Notes: a model not told the origin generated them from the letters alone. Positions 35,755 to 45,259 are shown, counted from the stretch's first letter. The stretch: 64,000 nucleotides of DNA from Polyangiaceae bacterium (GCA_020633205.1 JACKEB010000010.1:310001-374000), one strand, 5' to 3'. Numbers and translations: made by a program.

Positions 35755-37374
35755 ATGCCGGTCCTCGCGCGTATGGCTCGAATCACGAACTCGCTTGTGA
35801 AGCTCGAGGCGAATAATCAGCCCGTGCGCTCAGGCGCGCCTGAAGGGCTCAGCGCCTATCGTGCCGTGTTCGAGACGGCGACCGACGCGATCTTGGTGGC
35901 GGAGTGGACGAGCGCGTGTTTCCGCGAGGCGAACAGTGCCGCGGAGCGGCTGTTCGGCTACTCTGCTGAGGAGTGGCCGCGGCTAAGTGGACGCATGTTG
36001 GCCCCAGACGCGGCAATCGCGGACACGCGGGCACTCAGTGCAGAGCTCGAGGCGACCGGATCCGCGCGCCGCACTCGGTGGCGTTTTCGTCGCCGCGACG
36101 GCAGCCGGTTCTGGGGGGATGTGAGTGTCAGCGTGTTCGACGCCGGTGGTCAGCGCTTCATGGTCAACATGATCCGCGACGTGTCGGAAGCCGTGGAACG
36201 CGAAGCCGAACTCGAGCGCAGTTACGCGTCGCTCAAGGAGACCCGCGCCAAGCTAGCTCATGCGGACCGCCTCGCGTTGATCGGGCAGATCGCGGCCGGC
36301 GTCGCCCACGAAATCAACAATCCGGCGGCCTACATCAGCGCGAACTTGGACACTCTCGAGCACGAGCTGGCTCACCTCACGCTCGAAACTCGGAAGCGCG
36401 ACTCGCTGCTCGAGATCGTCCGCGAGAGCCAGGCCGGCGTGTCTCGCATCACCTCGATCACGCGAGAGCTACGGGCGTTCTCGCGTATGTCCCAAGACGC
36501 CATCGTCGACCTCGACTTGAACGACGTGGTGCAAGCGGCCAGCAAGATGACCGGCAACGAGATCCGTCACCGAGCTCGGCTCGAACTGCGCCTGAGCCCG
36601 TTGCCGTCAATCACCGGGCATGCGGATCGCCTGACCCAGGTCATCACGAATCTGCTTCTGAACGCCGCACAGGCGATCCGAGAAGGAGAAGCGAGTCTCA
36701 ACCGCATCTTGGTGGAGACTCGCGAGGCCGATGACTCGCTCTTCGTCAGCGTCAGCGACACTGGGAGCGGTATCGCACCCAATCATGTCTCGCAGCTGTT
36801 CGAGCCGTTCTTCACCACCAAGGGCGCAGGGGAAGGCACCGGGCTGGGCCTGGCGCTATGCGCTGATATCGTGCATCGACACGGGGGCGAGATCAGCGTG
36901 GAGAGCGCGAAGGGCAAGGGCAGCCGCTTCACCATTCGCTTCCCGAAGGATACAGGACTCAAGCGTAGCCCGGTGCACTCCCGGCCTCCTCAAGGCGCTG
37001 CGGCGCGGCGCTTGCGCCTCTTGATCATCGATGACGAGCCGCTGTTGCTGCGTGCCTACGAGCGCATGCTCGCGCGCACCCACGACGTGGAGGTCGCGCT
37101 CGGCGGCGAGGCAGGCCTCAAGGTCTTGCGCGCACGCCAGGACTTCGACTTGATACTCTGCGACCTGATGATGCCCGACTGTGATGGTCCGTCGGTGTAT
37201 CAAGCGCTGAGCCAAGAGGCGCCCGAGTTGCTCGAACGGCTACACTTCTGCAGCGGCGGCGCCTTCACCCAACGCGTCACCGACTTCCTGACGCGCGTCG
37301 GGCGCCCCGTGCTGGAGAAGCCGCTCAACCAAGCTCGCTTGAGCCGCTTGTTGGACGAGCGCGGAAACACCTAG
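35755..37374 (+). CDS. PAS-domain hybrid histidine kinase
   Basis: The 539-residue protein has a PAS domain (about 25-150; FETATDAILVAEWTSACFREANSAAERLFGYS), a dimerisation helix with H-box VAHEINNPAAY (phospho-acceptor His about 186), an HATPase domain with N-box NLLLNAAQAI, G boxes DTGSGIAP and GTGLGLAL, and a C-terminal receiver (about 420-535). The receiver has IIDDEP, phospho-acceptor Asp470 (ILCDLMMPD) and the Lys of VLEKPLN. No membrane segment is seen, so it senses a cytoplasmic signal. A separate response regulator or output gene is not nearby. Confidence 0.92.
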   Translation: MPVLARMARITNSLVKLEANNQPVRSGAPEGLSAYRAVFETATDAILVAEWTSACFREANSAAERLFGYSAEEWPRLSGRMLAPDAAIADTRALSAELEATGSARRTRWRFRRRDGSRFWGDVSVSVFDAGGQRFMVNMIRDVSEAVEREAELERSYASLKETRAKLAHADRLALIGQIAAGVAHEINNPAAYISANLDTLEHELAHLTLETRKRDSLLEIVRESQAGVSRITSITRELRAFSRMSQDAIVDLDLNDVVQAASKMTGNEIRHRARLELRLSPLPSITGHADRLTQVITNLLLNAAQAIREGEASLNRILVETREADDSLFVSVSDTGSGIAPNHVSQLFEPFFTTKGAGEGTGLGLALCADIVHRHGGEISVESAKGKGSRFTIRFPKDTGLKRSPVHSRPPQGAAARRLRLLIIDDEPLLLRAYERMLARTHDVEVALGGEAGLKVLRARQDFDLILCDLMMPDCDGPSVYQALSQEAPELLERLHFCSGGAFTQRVTDFLTRVGRPVLEKPLNQARLSRLLDERGNT

Positions 37375-37500
37375 GCGTCGGTGTTCCCACGGAGACAGCG
37401 GCGCGGATACATCAGTACAGAGAGCGCGCGTTTTCGCGGTTCCAACACTCACCGACCAAATCCCGACGTCGCGCTGGCGAAGATCCCCTAGGCTCAGCCC

Positions 37501-39192
37501 ATGAGCACCGAGCTGGAAGCACTCGAGGCAGCCGTCGTGTCCGCTCCGTCGTCCCTGGAGGCACGCGCTGCGCTTCGGGATCGACTGAATGAGCTGGGAG
37601 ATCCGCGGGGCGAGCACATGGCGCTGTCCCTCGAGCTCGACCAATTGCACGTGTGGGAGGACCGCTTTCACGAAGTGAAGCGTCGGGTAGCCGAACTCGA
37701 AGCAGAGCACAGCCGCACTTGGCTGGCTGAGATCGCGCAAGCGACACGACAAGAGGCGGGCCGACCATGGGGAAACACGAGATTTTGCTTTCGTCGCGGA
37801 GCGCTCGAGCGCCTCGAAGGCGACATTCAGGATCTGGCCCATCAGCTCTCCGCAACCACTGAACTCGCGCCCGTGGTCGAGCTAGTGGAACTCGATAATG
37901 TCACCACCCAGCCGATTGAGCGCCTCGCGGAGACGCCCGCCCTGAAGCGCGTCCGTAAACTGACGCTGCGGACTGGATCTCGTGTGATGTGGAAGGACCC
38001 ACTCATCTCCCCGCTGCTCGAGTCGCCGCACTTGGAACGCCTCGACAAGCTGACGATCAACCTCTCCCGCACCTCCACTAAGATCAAATGGGATGACGAG
38101 GTGCGACGGCTCACCGAGTGCCCCGCGTTAGCCGGACTCGAGGAACTGGGTCTCTTGGATCACGCTGGGAAGATCACCCCCGCCGGAGTCGAGACGCTGA
38201 TGGCCGCTCCCTTCATGTCGAACCTGCGCAAGCTGGGGCTGAAGATTGGGGAAGAGGAACGGCTCTTCCAAGCGGTCGCCCAACTTCGCGGGCTCGAGGA
38301 GCTGTCCTTGGGCGGCGTCAACGCACGGGGACTCGACGCCATCTCGGACCTCGCTTGCAAGGACACGCTGCTCAGCTTGAGCCTCCGCGAGAGTAGCGAG
38401 ACGCCCAATCACCCCATCACCTTGACCCTGCCAGAACTCCGAGCGTTGTCCGTCACAGGGTTCGGGCTCGACGAGGCGAAGATGATGCAGCTCCTCGACG
38501 ATAGCAACCTTGGGAAGCTGCGAGTGCTCACGCTCAGCGCCGGACGAGAAGATGGTGTGGTGAAGGCTCTAGCCAAGCGCTGGCGGTGGGGGAGTCTGCG
38601 AGAGCTCAATCTGCTAGGCGTCGAAAGCGCAGAAGCCCTCGCGGCGCTGCTTGCCAGTCCCATCGCCAGCGAACTCAAGCGCCTTGGACTGGCTGGGCTC
38701 GGAACGGCTGCTTGGGATGCGTTGCTTGCCTGGCCCGGACTCGCCCAGCTCGAGGCGTTGGATGTTCGGCACCTGGGGTCTACCGACGATTCACCCCTCA
38801 CCCCCCGCCGAGCCCACACCCTCTTTGACGCGCTAGCCGCAGTTCATGAGCTGGATCTGCGTGGCCAGCTACAAGGCGCCGACCCGATTCGCTCCCTCGC
38901 TCGGGCCAACGGGCTGACGAAGCTGCGACGTCTCAGCATCCTGACGGGGGACCCTTCGGGCATCGTGCGTCTCGCACACTCCCGAGTCGGCGCCCAGCTC
39001 GAAGCTTTGCGCCTTCCTAACAAGCGGCTCGAGCTCGAGACGGCCGAAGCACTCGCTCAGATGCCACACCTCGCTCGACTCCAATTTCCAACGGGATATT
39101 TCGATGCCCCCTTCGCGTGCTTGCTCGAGCGCTTCGGTCCCGGGTTCCTCTCGGGCAACCCCGAGGTCCCTGTCGAGAACGCGTTCGACTAA
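37501..39192 (+). CDS. TIGR02996-domain leucine-rich-repeat protein
   Basis: The 563-residue protein opens with the repeat-companion domain seen in Myxococcota and Planctomycetes (ALRDRLNELGDPRGEHMAL, about 24-42). It is followed by irregular leucine-rich repeats from about residue 120 (LAGLEELGLLDHAGKITPAG, LRGLEELSLGGVNARGLDAI, LGKLRVLTLSAG). No signal peptide or enzymatic motif. Such proteins are likely protein-interaction scaffolds. The next gene begins 39 bp later on the same strand. Confidence 0.82.
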   Translation: MSTELEALEAAVVSAPSSLEARAALRDRLNELGDPRGEHMALSLELDQLHVWEDRFHEVKRRVAELEAEHSRTWLAEIAQATRQEAGRPWGNTRFCFRRGALERLEGDIQDLAHQLSATTELAPVVELVELDNVTTQPIERLAETPALKRVRKLTLRTGSRVMWKDPLISPLLESPHLERLDKLTINLSRTSTKIKWDDEVRRLTECPALAGLEELGLLDHAGKITPAGVETLMAAPFMSNLRKLGLKIGEEERLFQAVAQLRGLEELSLGGVNARGLDAISDLACKDTLLSLSLRESSETPNHPITLTLPELRALSVTGFGLDEAKMMQLLDDSNLGKLRVLTLSAGREDGVVKALAKRWRWGSLRELNLLGVESAEALAALLASPIASELKRLGLAGLGTAAWDALLAWPGLAQLEALDVRHLGSTDDSPLTPRRAHTLFDALAAVHELDLRGQLQGADPIRSLARANGLTKLRRLSILTGDPSGIVRLAHSRVGAQLEALRLPNKRLELETAEALAQMPHLARLQFPTGYFDAPFACLLERFGPGFLSGNPEVPVENAFD

Positions 39193-39231
39193 CTTCCTGG
39201 AACGGCGCGACGCACGCGTGGAGGAGAAGAC

Positions 39232-39723
39232 ATGTCACTGCAGGTAAGCATCGGCCTAGAGAGCCACTACATTGGACGCGAAGACGAACAGCTTCACCGC
39301 GACGCCCTGGTGGCGTTGATCGAGACCAAGCTCGTGGTGCGAGTGTGCGACTTCATCGGAGACGGCATCTACGAGGCGTGGCGCCGAGCGGACGGCAGCG
39401 TGGGTCAGGGCTGGCTCGACGACCCAACGTCGAAACGCGTCCGAGATGAATACGCAGCCCTCGAAGGAACCAGCGCAGAGTTCGAGTACGACGCCCTGGC
39501 CGGCTCCGCGCTCATGGAGCTCGGCTTACCCGACGCGGACATCCCGGTCTACGAGCACCGCGACGTGAAGATCCCCACGGCAACAAGCAGCGCTCAGAAG
39601 CTGCGCGCCACCTCGCTGGAAACGTCGGGCAAGTGCTTCGGGTCCCGGGGCAAGAACTGGAACGTCGCCCGCGCGCTCGTGGACTTTGCGCAGACGAATT
39701 TCATGATCCTGCATAGCGCGTGA
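39232..39723 (+). CDS. Hypothetical protein
   Basis: I do not recognise this 163-residue protein. It appears soluble and mixed alpha/beta with no export signal. It contains an early acidic HRDALVALIETKLVVRVCDFIGDGIYEAW segment, a central acidic region, and Lys/Ser-rich C-terminal sequence. ATG 39232 is preceded by GGAGGAGAAG, an excellent ribosome site. It follows the LRR gene closely and may form an operon with it. Confidence 0.7.
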   Translation: MSLQVSIGLESHYIGREDEQLHRDALVALIETKLVVRVCDFIGDGIYEAWRRADGSVGQGWLDDPTSKRVRDEYAALEGTSAEFEYDALAGSALMELGLPDADIPVYEHRDVKIPTATSSAQKLRATSLETSGKCFGSRGKNWNVARALVDFAQTNFMILHSA

Positions 39724-39793
39724 CGCAAAGCGGAAGGTAAGGCCCTCCGCGGTGCGCTTCGTCGCATGCGATTGAGCGCCGCTCTGCGCACTT

Positions 39794-39877
39794 TGTCGCA
39801 AATACGTGACCACCTGGCGTCGCGGGTTAACCCGCACGTTTCTCTCTCGTTACTTATTCACCCGAATGTCACACAAG
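39794..39877 (+). promoter_or_regulatory. Candidate Pho-type control region of the phosphate porin
   Basis: TGTCGCA-AATA-CGTGACC (39794-39811) has the 7+4+7 geometry with an AT-rich spacer of PhoB boxes. GCGGGTTAACCCGC (39822-39835) is a perfect 14-bp palindrome. TGTCACACAAG (39867-39877) recurs exactly before pstS at 41302. Regulation by a PhoB-like regulator is inferred; the bases only partly match the E. coli consensus. Confidence 0.42.
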
Positions 39878-39908
39878 CCACCAACGGGTTCTCTACCTTC
39901 CGCCGCCG

Positions 39909-41222
39909 ATGACGCCCTTCACCGCTCTCGGTCGACTCCGTTTCCGTGCCGGCTCCGCTGGCGCGTCCTCCAAGCTGCTTCCGCTGGCCAGCGCGCTGGC
40001 CATTTCCACACTGGCAAGCAGCAGCTTCGCTCAAAGCTCCGATCTCCAGCCTGAATCCGAGAAGGCGGCTCTCGAGCCACGACCCGTCGAGGGCGTGGAG
40101 TTCAAGCCGGGCAAGGGGCTGTCGGCAAGCAGCACGGACGGCGACTTCTCCATTCACATCGGGATCCGCAACCAGTTCCGAGCAACGATCGAGAAGGAGC
40201 ATCCAGAACAAGGCGACGCCCCGGACGCCACCCTCGGCTTCCAAATCCGGCGTTCGCGCGTTTCGATCAAGGGCAACGTCTTCGACAAGAAGACCAAGTA
40301 CGAGCTGCAGCTGGGTCTGGCCTCCAAGGACGTGAGCGCTGGCGCCGCAGGCCCGACGACCTCGCCGTTGCTCGACGCGGTCGTGAAGTTCGAACAGCTC
40401 AGGGACCTGAGCCTGCGGGTTGGGCAATACAAGGCGCCCTACCTGCGCGAACAGATCATGAGCGACGGGAAGCTGGAGCTGGTCGATCGTAGCCTCCTCA
40501 ACTCCCGCTTCACCGTGGATCGAGATATCGGACTGGATTTCTACTCCAATGAGCTCTTCGGTCTCGAACAGCTCCACTACAACCTCGGCGTCTTCACGGG
40601 TGAAGGCCGCAACAGCTTCCAACAACAGAGCTTTGGGCTGATGTACCTGGCTCGTGTCGAGGTCCTACCCCTGGGCGACTTTGATGGCCTCAGCGAAGGC
40701 GACTTCGAGCGCAGCGCGCCGAAGGTAAGCATCGGCGCAGCCTACGGCTATCACAGCCGGGCTCAGTTCAGCGGAGGCACCCGAGGTGGCGCGTTCGCGG
40801 ACGGTGGCACGGCGAGCTACAAGCTCGCAACAGGAGACCTGATGTTCAAGGCCATGGGGTTGACCCTGATCGGCGCGGTGGCGTGGCGCGACGGCACTCG
40901 GGCGCAGGGAACCGCCCAAGACGCCACCGGCAACCCGATTGCTGAAGAACCAGCCAGCAACGGCTGGGGGTTCTTTGCTCAAGCAGGCTACTTGATCCCC
41001 ACGACGGGCTTAGACGTCGCTGCTCGCTACTCTCAGGTGCGCGGAACTGGCGGGGATGACGCCACCCTGGCAGACGAGAACGAGGCAGGCTTCGGCGTCG
41101 GCTACTTCTTCGCCCAGCACCTGCTCAAGCTGCAGGCCGACGCCTTCCGTATCTGGGAGAAATCAGCTGGTTTCTCCCACGGAACCGACGAGGTCCGACT
41201 GCAACTGCAAGTCTCGCTCTGA
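39909..41222 (+). CDS. Phosphate-selective porin O/P family protein
   Basis: The 437-residue outer-membrane protein has a signal peptide ending SSSFA/QS and an OprO/OprP-like barrel. Features include DGDFSIHIGIRNQFRAT, IRRSRVSIKGNVFDKKTKYELQLGL, and VKFEQLRDLSLRVGQYKAPYLREQIMS (the typical GQ.K.P..re motif). The last strand is EVRLQLQVSL, with a penultimate Ser and C-terminal Leu. The family forms phosphate or polyphosphate channels induced by phosphate starvation. It lies directly upstream of pstSCAB-phoU, which supports the assignment. Confidence 0.9.
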   Translation: MTPFTALGRLRFRAGSAGASSKLLPLASALAISTLASSSFAQSSDLQPESEKAALEPRPVEGVEFKPGKGLSASSTDGDFSIHIGIRNQFRATIEKEHPEQGDAPDATLGFQIRRSRVSIKGNVFDKKTKYELQLGLASKDVSAGAAGPTTSPLLDAVVKFEQLRDLSLRVGQYKAPYLREQIMSDGKLELVDRSLLNSRFTVDRDIGLDFYSNELFGLEQLHYNLGVFTGEGRNSFQQQSFGLMYLARVEVLPLGDFDGLSEGDFERSAPKVSIGAAYGYHSRAQFSGGTRGGAFADGGTASYKLATGDLMFKAMGLTLIGAVAWRDGTRAQGTAQDATGNPIAEEPASNGWGFFAQAGYLIPTTGLDVAARYSQVRGTGGDDATLADENEAGFGVGYFFAQHLLKLQADAFRIWEKSAGFSHGTDEVRLQLQVSL

Positions 41223-41241
41223 GGCGCCGTTTTTTCGCATT

Positions 41242-41271
41242 TGCCCGAGAGCGAAGCACCGCTCTCGGGCA
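41242..41271. other. Perfect 12-bp stem-loop between porin and pstS
   Basis: TGCCCGAGAGCG (41242-41253) pairs perfectly with CGCTCTCGGGCA (41260-41271) around AAGCAC. It lies 20 bp after the porin stop, but no T-tract follows. It may act as an mRNA 3'-end stabiliser, a factor-dependent terminator, or a partial read-through barrier giving different porin and pst levels. Confidence 0.6.
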
Positions 41272-41301
41272 CTCACGCATGCGCCAGCCGCGACACCCGT
41301 T

Positions 41302-41350
41302 TGTCACACAAGCGTCTTACTCGAACCGACCCTGACACATCAGCGTCACA
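41302..41350 (+). promoter_or_regulatory. Candidate tandem Pho boxes upstream of pstS
   Basis: Two 18-bp elements have 11-bp repeat spacing: TGTCACA-CAAG-CGTCTTA (41302-41319) and CTGACAC-ATCA-GCGTCAC (41332-41349). The second resembles the E. coli PhoB box (CTGTCAT-4 bp-CTGTCAC) in most positions. They end 60 bp before the pstS start. PhoB control is inferred from position and the genes served. Confidence 0.5.
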
Positions 41351-41409
41351 CAATCGTTGCCCGACTGTCCCATCGAGCATGGCCTCCGGTTGCTAAGTAC
41401 CCCGGCGAA

Positions 41410-42510
41410 ATGAAAGCCAAAGCTCCCCGGTTTGCGCGACGACTGCTTTTGCCCGTCGTCGTTACCTTCGTCGCATTCTTGCTCGCAGCCTGCAAGGGAT
41501 CCGGGGAGGGGAGCGGCGGGGAGAAGGCCAACGCCACGACGGGTGACGTCAGCTTGAATGGCGCCGGCGCGACGTTTCCGTACCCCCTCTATTCCAAGTG
41601 GATGAGCGAGTACAACAAGCAGAACCCGAACGTGAAGATCAACTACCAGAGCATCGGTTCTGGCGGTGGCATTCGCCAGATCCTCGCGGGAACGGTGGAC
41701 TTCGGCGCCAGCGACGCGCCGATGAGCGACGATGAGATGAAGAAGGCGCCTCACGCCCTCCATCACATCCCCGCGACCCTCGGTGGCGTCGCGATCGCGT
41801 ACAACTTGGAGGGAGTGAAGGACCTCAAGCTCTCCTCGGAGGCGCTCGCCGGGATCTACCTCGGCACGATCACCAAGTGGAACGACGCGAAGATCGCGGA
41901 AACGAACGACGGCGTCACGCTCCCGGACCAGGACATCACTGTCGCGTATCGAAGTGACGGCAGCGGCACGACTGCCGTATTCAGCGACTACCTCGCGAAG
42001 GTGTCCAGTGAATGGAAAGACAAGGTCGGCGTTGGCAAGAGCCTGAAGTGGCCCAGGGGTCTCGGAGCCAAGGGTAACGAAGGCGTCACCGGGCAGGTGA
42101 AGACCACCAAGGGAGCCATCGGTTACGTCGAGCTTGCCTACGCGATCACCAGCAAGCTCGAAGTCGCTGCGCTCAAGAACAAGAGCGGCGAGTTCCTGAA
42201 GCCCTCCATCGATGCCATCACCGCCGCGGCGGCAGGTGAAGCTCTACCCGATAGCCTCACGACCTCGATCACCGACAGCCCCGGCAAGGGTGCTTATCCG
42301 ATCTCCAGCTACAGCTACCTGCTCGCGTACGAAGACACGAAGGACACCACCAAGGGCGAAGCCCTCGCGAAGTTCATGTGGTGGGCGATTCACGACGGCC
42401 AGAAGCTGGCCGCGGACCTGCACTACGCGCCGCTTCCGGACGCCGTCGTCAAGCAGGTGGAAGCTCGGCTGAAGCAGCTCAAGTCGGGTGAAAAGAAGCT
42501 GCTCCCCTGA
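41410..42510 (+). CDS. pstS: Phosphate ABC transporter substrate-binding lipoprotein
   Basis: The 366-residue PstS has a lipoprotein leader ending FLLAAC. It then carries the classic phosphate-binding segments: GAGATFPYPLYSKW, INYQSIGSGGGIRQI, FGASDAPMSDDE, YRSDGSGTTAVFSDYL and GAIGYVELAYA. It captures periplasmic phosphate and delivers it to PstCA. ATG 41410 is chosen because the leader begins there; the frame upstream to 41056 overlaps the porin gene. It is the first gene of pstSCAB-phoU. Confidence 0.97.
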   Translation: MKAKAPRFARRLLLPVVVTFVAFLLAACKGSGEGSGGEKANATTGDVSLNGAGATFPYPLYSKWMSEYNKQNPNVKINYQSIGSGGGIRQILAGTVDFGASDAPMSDDEMKKAPHALHHIPATLGGVAIAYNLEGVKDLKLSSEALAGIYLGTITKWNDAKIAETNDGVTLPDQDITVAYRSDGSGTTAVFSDYLAKVSSEWKDKVGVGKSLKWPRGLGAKGNEGVTGQVKTTKGAIGYVELAYAITSKLEVAALKNKSGEFLKPSIDAITAAAAGEALPDSLTTSITDSPGKGAYPISSYSYLLAYEDTKDTTKGEALAKFMWWAIHDGQKLAADLHYAPLPDAVVKQVEARLKQLKSGEKKLLP

Positions 42511-42546
42511 GCGTTCAACTGAACTCCGAGCCGAGAGGTGTAGTCC

Positions 42547-43533
42547 GTGCCTGAGGCAAGAGCGACAGCCATCACCCGCAAGCCACCACGCTGGTTGGCT
42601 TGGCTTGGAGGCAAGAGCAACCCTGGAGACACCGTCTTTCGCGGTGCCTCCAGGTTCTTTGCGCTGCTGGTCGTCGCGCTGCTCGTGGCGATGGCCTACG
42701 AGATGGCGCAGGCGTCCAGCCTCTCCTTCAAGGAGTTCGGCTGGCGCTTCATCATCAGCCGCGACTGGGACCCGGTCAGTGAACAGTTCGGCGCCCTACC
42801 CTTCATCTACGGCACCGTGGTGTCGTCGCTTGTGGCGCTCTTCATCGCCGTCCCCGTCGCCCTCGGCATCGCGATCTACCTCTCGGAGTTGGCACCGCTC
42901 TGGCTGAGGAAGCCAGTTGGTTTCCTTGTGGAATTGTTGGCTGCGGTACCATCTGTCGTCTACGGCCTCTGGGGGATCTTCGTACTCGCCCCGCTGATGG
43001 CAGAGACGGTGGAACCTGCACTCCGCCGCACCCTCGGCTTCCTGCCGCTGTTCTCTGGGCCGAATCAAGGCTTCGGCATGCTGAGCGGTGGCCTGATCCT
43101 CGCGATCATGATCTTGCCGACCATTTCCAGCGTCAGCCGCGAGGTGCTCCAGGCGGTACCAAACAACCTGCGAGAGGGAGCCACCGCGCTCGGCGCGACC
43201 CGCTGGGAGGTCGTGCGAGTTGGGGTCCTCCCCTACGCGCGCTCGGGACTCGTTGGAGCCATCATCTTGGGCCTCGGGCGAGCCCTCGGTGAAACCATGG
43301 CGATCACCATGCTGATTGGTAACCGACCGGAGATCAGCAGCTCTCTGTTCGCGCCGTCCTACACCATGGCGAGCGTCATCGCGAATGAGTTCACCGAAGC
43401 GACTGCGGACGTCCACCTGGCGGCACTCGCCGAGATCGCCTTCTTGCTGTTTGGCGTCACGCTGCTGCTGAACATCATCGCGCGCCTCCTGGTTTGGCAG
43501 GTGTCGCGGCACGAAGCCAAGGGGGCGAGATGA
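42547..43533 (+). CDS. pstC: Phosphate ABC transporter permease PstC
   Basis: The 328-residue permease has six or more membrane segments and the cytoplasmic EAA-type loop LREGATALGATRWEVVRVGVLPYARSG followed by GLGRALGETMAITMLIGN, standard for PstC. Periplasmic SSVVYGLWGIFVLAP-like sequence precedes it. The start is GTG 42547, 36 bp after pstS. Its stop overlaps the pstA start (ATGA), so PstC and PstA are translationally coupled. Confidence 0.97.
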   Translation: MPEARATAITRKPPRWLAWLGGKSNPGDTVFRGASRFFALLVVALLVAMAYEMAQASSLSFKEFGWRFIISRDWDPVSEQFGALPFIYGTVVSSLVALFIAVPVALGIAIYLSELAPLWLRKPVGFLVELLAAVPSVVYGLWGIFVLAPLMAETVEPALRRTLGFLPLFSGPNQGFGMLSGGLILAIMILPTISSVSREVLQAVPNNLREGATALGATRWEVVRVGVLPYARSGLVGAIILGLGRALGETMAITMLIGNRPEISSSLFAPSYTMASVIANEFTEATADVHLAALAEIAFLLFGVTLLLNIIARLLVWQVSRHEAKGAR

Positions 43534-44399
43534 GCAGCTCCAAACTGACCGCAAACGACGCGACGTACAAGGTACGCAAGATCAAGGATCTCGCGATCCG
43601 CGGCCTGTGCGTGCTGTTCACGTTGCTCGCGCTGGTGCCCTTGTTCAGCGTCCTCTATTACCTCACGGTAAGGGGTATCGGCGGTGTGAACCTGGCCTTC
43701 TTCACCGAGCTACCCAAACCGGTGGGTGAAGAAGGTGGTGGCATGGCCAACGCCATCGTTGGCACGCTGGAGCTGGTGGGCCTCGCTTGCTTGTTCGGCA
43801 TCCCCCCTGGGGCGATGGCGGGCATCTACTTGGCGGAATTCCAGGAAAGCAAGCTCTCCCGCCTCGTGCGCTTCAGTGCCGACGTGCTCTCCGGGGTGCC
43901 GTCGATCACCGTCGGCGTGTTCATTTACGGGATCTTCGTGCTGACGATGAAGCGCTTCAGCATGGTCGCTGGCGCCGTGGCGCTCGCGGTGCTGATGCTT
44001 CCGACTGTGACTCGCACCACCGAAGAGCTGATGCGCCTGGTCCCCGTGCAGCTCCGTGAGGCAGGGCTCGGGCTTGGGTTGCCGCGCTGGCGAGTGACGC
44101 TCAAGATCATCTTCCGCACGGCACTGCCCGGGATCGTCACAGGCATCATGCTGGCCGTAGCGCGAGTGGCGGGTGAGACCGCGCCGCTGCTGTTCACGGC
44201 GCTATCGAACCGCTTCTGGAACGACGGCATCGATCAGCCCGTCGCGTCCCTCCCCGTTCAGATCTACACCTACGCGGTGTCTCCTTTCGAGGACTGGCAC
44301 CGTCAAGCCTGGGCCGCTGCTCTCATGCTGGTGGTCTTCATCCTGATCCTCAACGTGACCGCCCGCTTGATGGTGCGTCACCGGGTGAAAGCACGATGA
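43530..44399 (+). CDS. pstA: Phosphate ABC transporter permease PstA
   Basis: The 289-residue inner-membrane permease has a charged cytoplasmic N-terminus, about six helices, and the coupling loop LVPVQLREAGLGLGLPRWRVTLKIIFRTALPGI followed by AVARVAGETAPLLFTAL, both diagnostic of PstA. ATG 43530 overlaps the pstC stop, and its own TGA overlaps the pstB ATG. The in-frame upstream start at 43494 would lie inside pstC. Confidence 0.97.
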   Translation: MSSSKLTANDATYKVRKIKDLAIRGLCVLFTLLALVPLFSVLYYLTVRGIGGVNLAFFTELPKPVGEEGGGMANAIVGTLELVGLACLFGIPPGAMAGIYLAEFQESKLSRLVRFSADVLSGVPSITVGVFIYGIFVLTMKRFSMVAGAVALAVLMLPTVTRTTEELMRLVPVQLREAGLGLGLPRWRVTLKIIFRTALPGIVTGIMLAVARVAGETAPLLFTALSNRFWNDGIDQPVASLPVQIYTYAVSPFEDWHRQAWAAALMLVVFILILNVTARLMVRHRVKAR

Positions 44400-45259
44400 A
44401 CCTAGAGTCAGCCACCGCCACCGAATCGCCGGCCAAGGCGACCGTAAGCAGCGCGCAGAACGAACGCCCCCTGGACGAAATGGATGCCACGGAGCGCCGT
44501 CAAACCGAGGTCAAGCTCTCCGCTGAAGGGCTGCGCGCTCTGTTCGGCAAGAGCGAGGTCCTCAAGGGCATCAGCTTGCCCATTCGGGGGCGCAACGTGA
44601 CCGCGGTGATTGGCCCGTCCGGCTGCGGCAAGTCCACCTTCGTTCGCTGCCTGAACCGCATGCACGAGGTCGTCCCTGGCGCGACCGTCCAGGGGCGTGT
44701 GCTGCTCGACGGCCAAGACATCTACGCGTCGAACGTCGATCCCGTGCTCGTGCGTCGCCGGGTGGGCATGGTGTTTCAGAAGCCCAATCCGTTCCCGACG
44801 ATGAACATTCGAGACAACGTGCTCGCGGGACTGAAGCTCAACGGCGCAAGGGTGAAGAACGCAGCGGAAGAGGTCGAGAAGCGACTCCGCCAGGTGGCGC
44901 TCTGGGACGAGGTCAAGGATGGCCTCGAGCGCTCAGGTACCAGCCTTTCCGGCGGTCAGCAGCAGCGCTTGTGCATCGCCCGTAGTCTCGCTCTGGAACC
45001 CGAGATCCTGCTGATGGACGAGCCGTGTTCGGCGCTCGACCCGATCGCTACGGCTCGCGTGGAGGAGCTGATCCACGAGCTGCGAGAGCAGTACACGATC
45101 GTCATTGTGACTCACAACATGCAGCAGGCCGCGCGCGTGGCAGACACGACGGCGTTCTTCTACATGGGTGAGCTCATCGAGTACGACGAAACCGACGTGA
45201 TCTTCACGCGGCCGAAGCAGCAAAAGACTGAAGACTACATCACGGGACGCTTCGGCTGA
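44396..45259 (+). CDS. pstB: Phosphate ABC transporter ATP-binding protein
   Basis: The 287-residue ATPase has a 40-residue N-terminal extension before the ABC domain. It has Walker A GPSGCGKST, Q-loop VFQKPNPFPTMNIRDNV (typical of PstB), signature SLSGGQQQR, Walker B ILLMDEPCSALDP and switch His in VTHNMQQA. It energises phosphate uptake through PstCA. The ATG overlaps pstA. The 113-bp gap to phoU may hold little more than an RNA-processing or translation spacer. Confidence 0.97.
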   Translation: MNLESATATESPAKATVSSAQNERPLDEMDATERRQTEVKLSAEGLRALFGKSEVLKGISLPIRGRNVTAVIGPSGCGKSTFVRCLNRMHEVVPGATVQGRVLLDGQDIYASNVDPVLVRRRVGMVFQKPNPFPTMNIRDNVLAGLKLNGARVKNAAEEVEKRLRQVALWDEVKDGLERSGTSLSGGQQQRLCIARSLALEPEILLMDEPCSALDPIATARVEELIHELREQYTIVIVTHNMQQAARVADTTAFFYMGELIEYDETDVIFTRPKQQKTEDYITGRFG

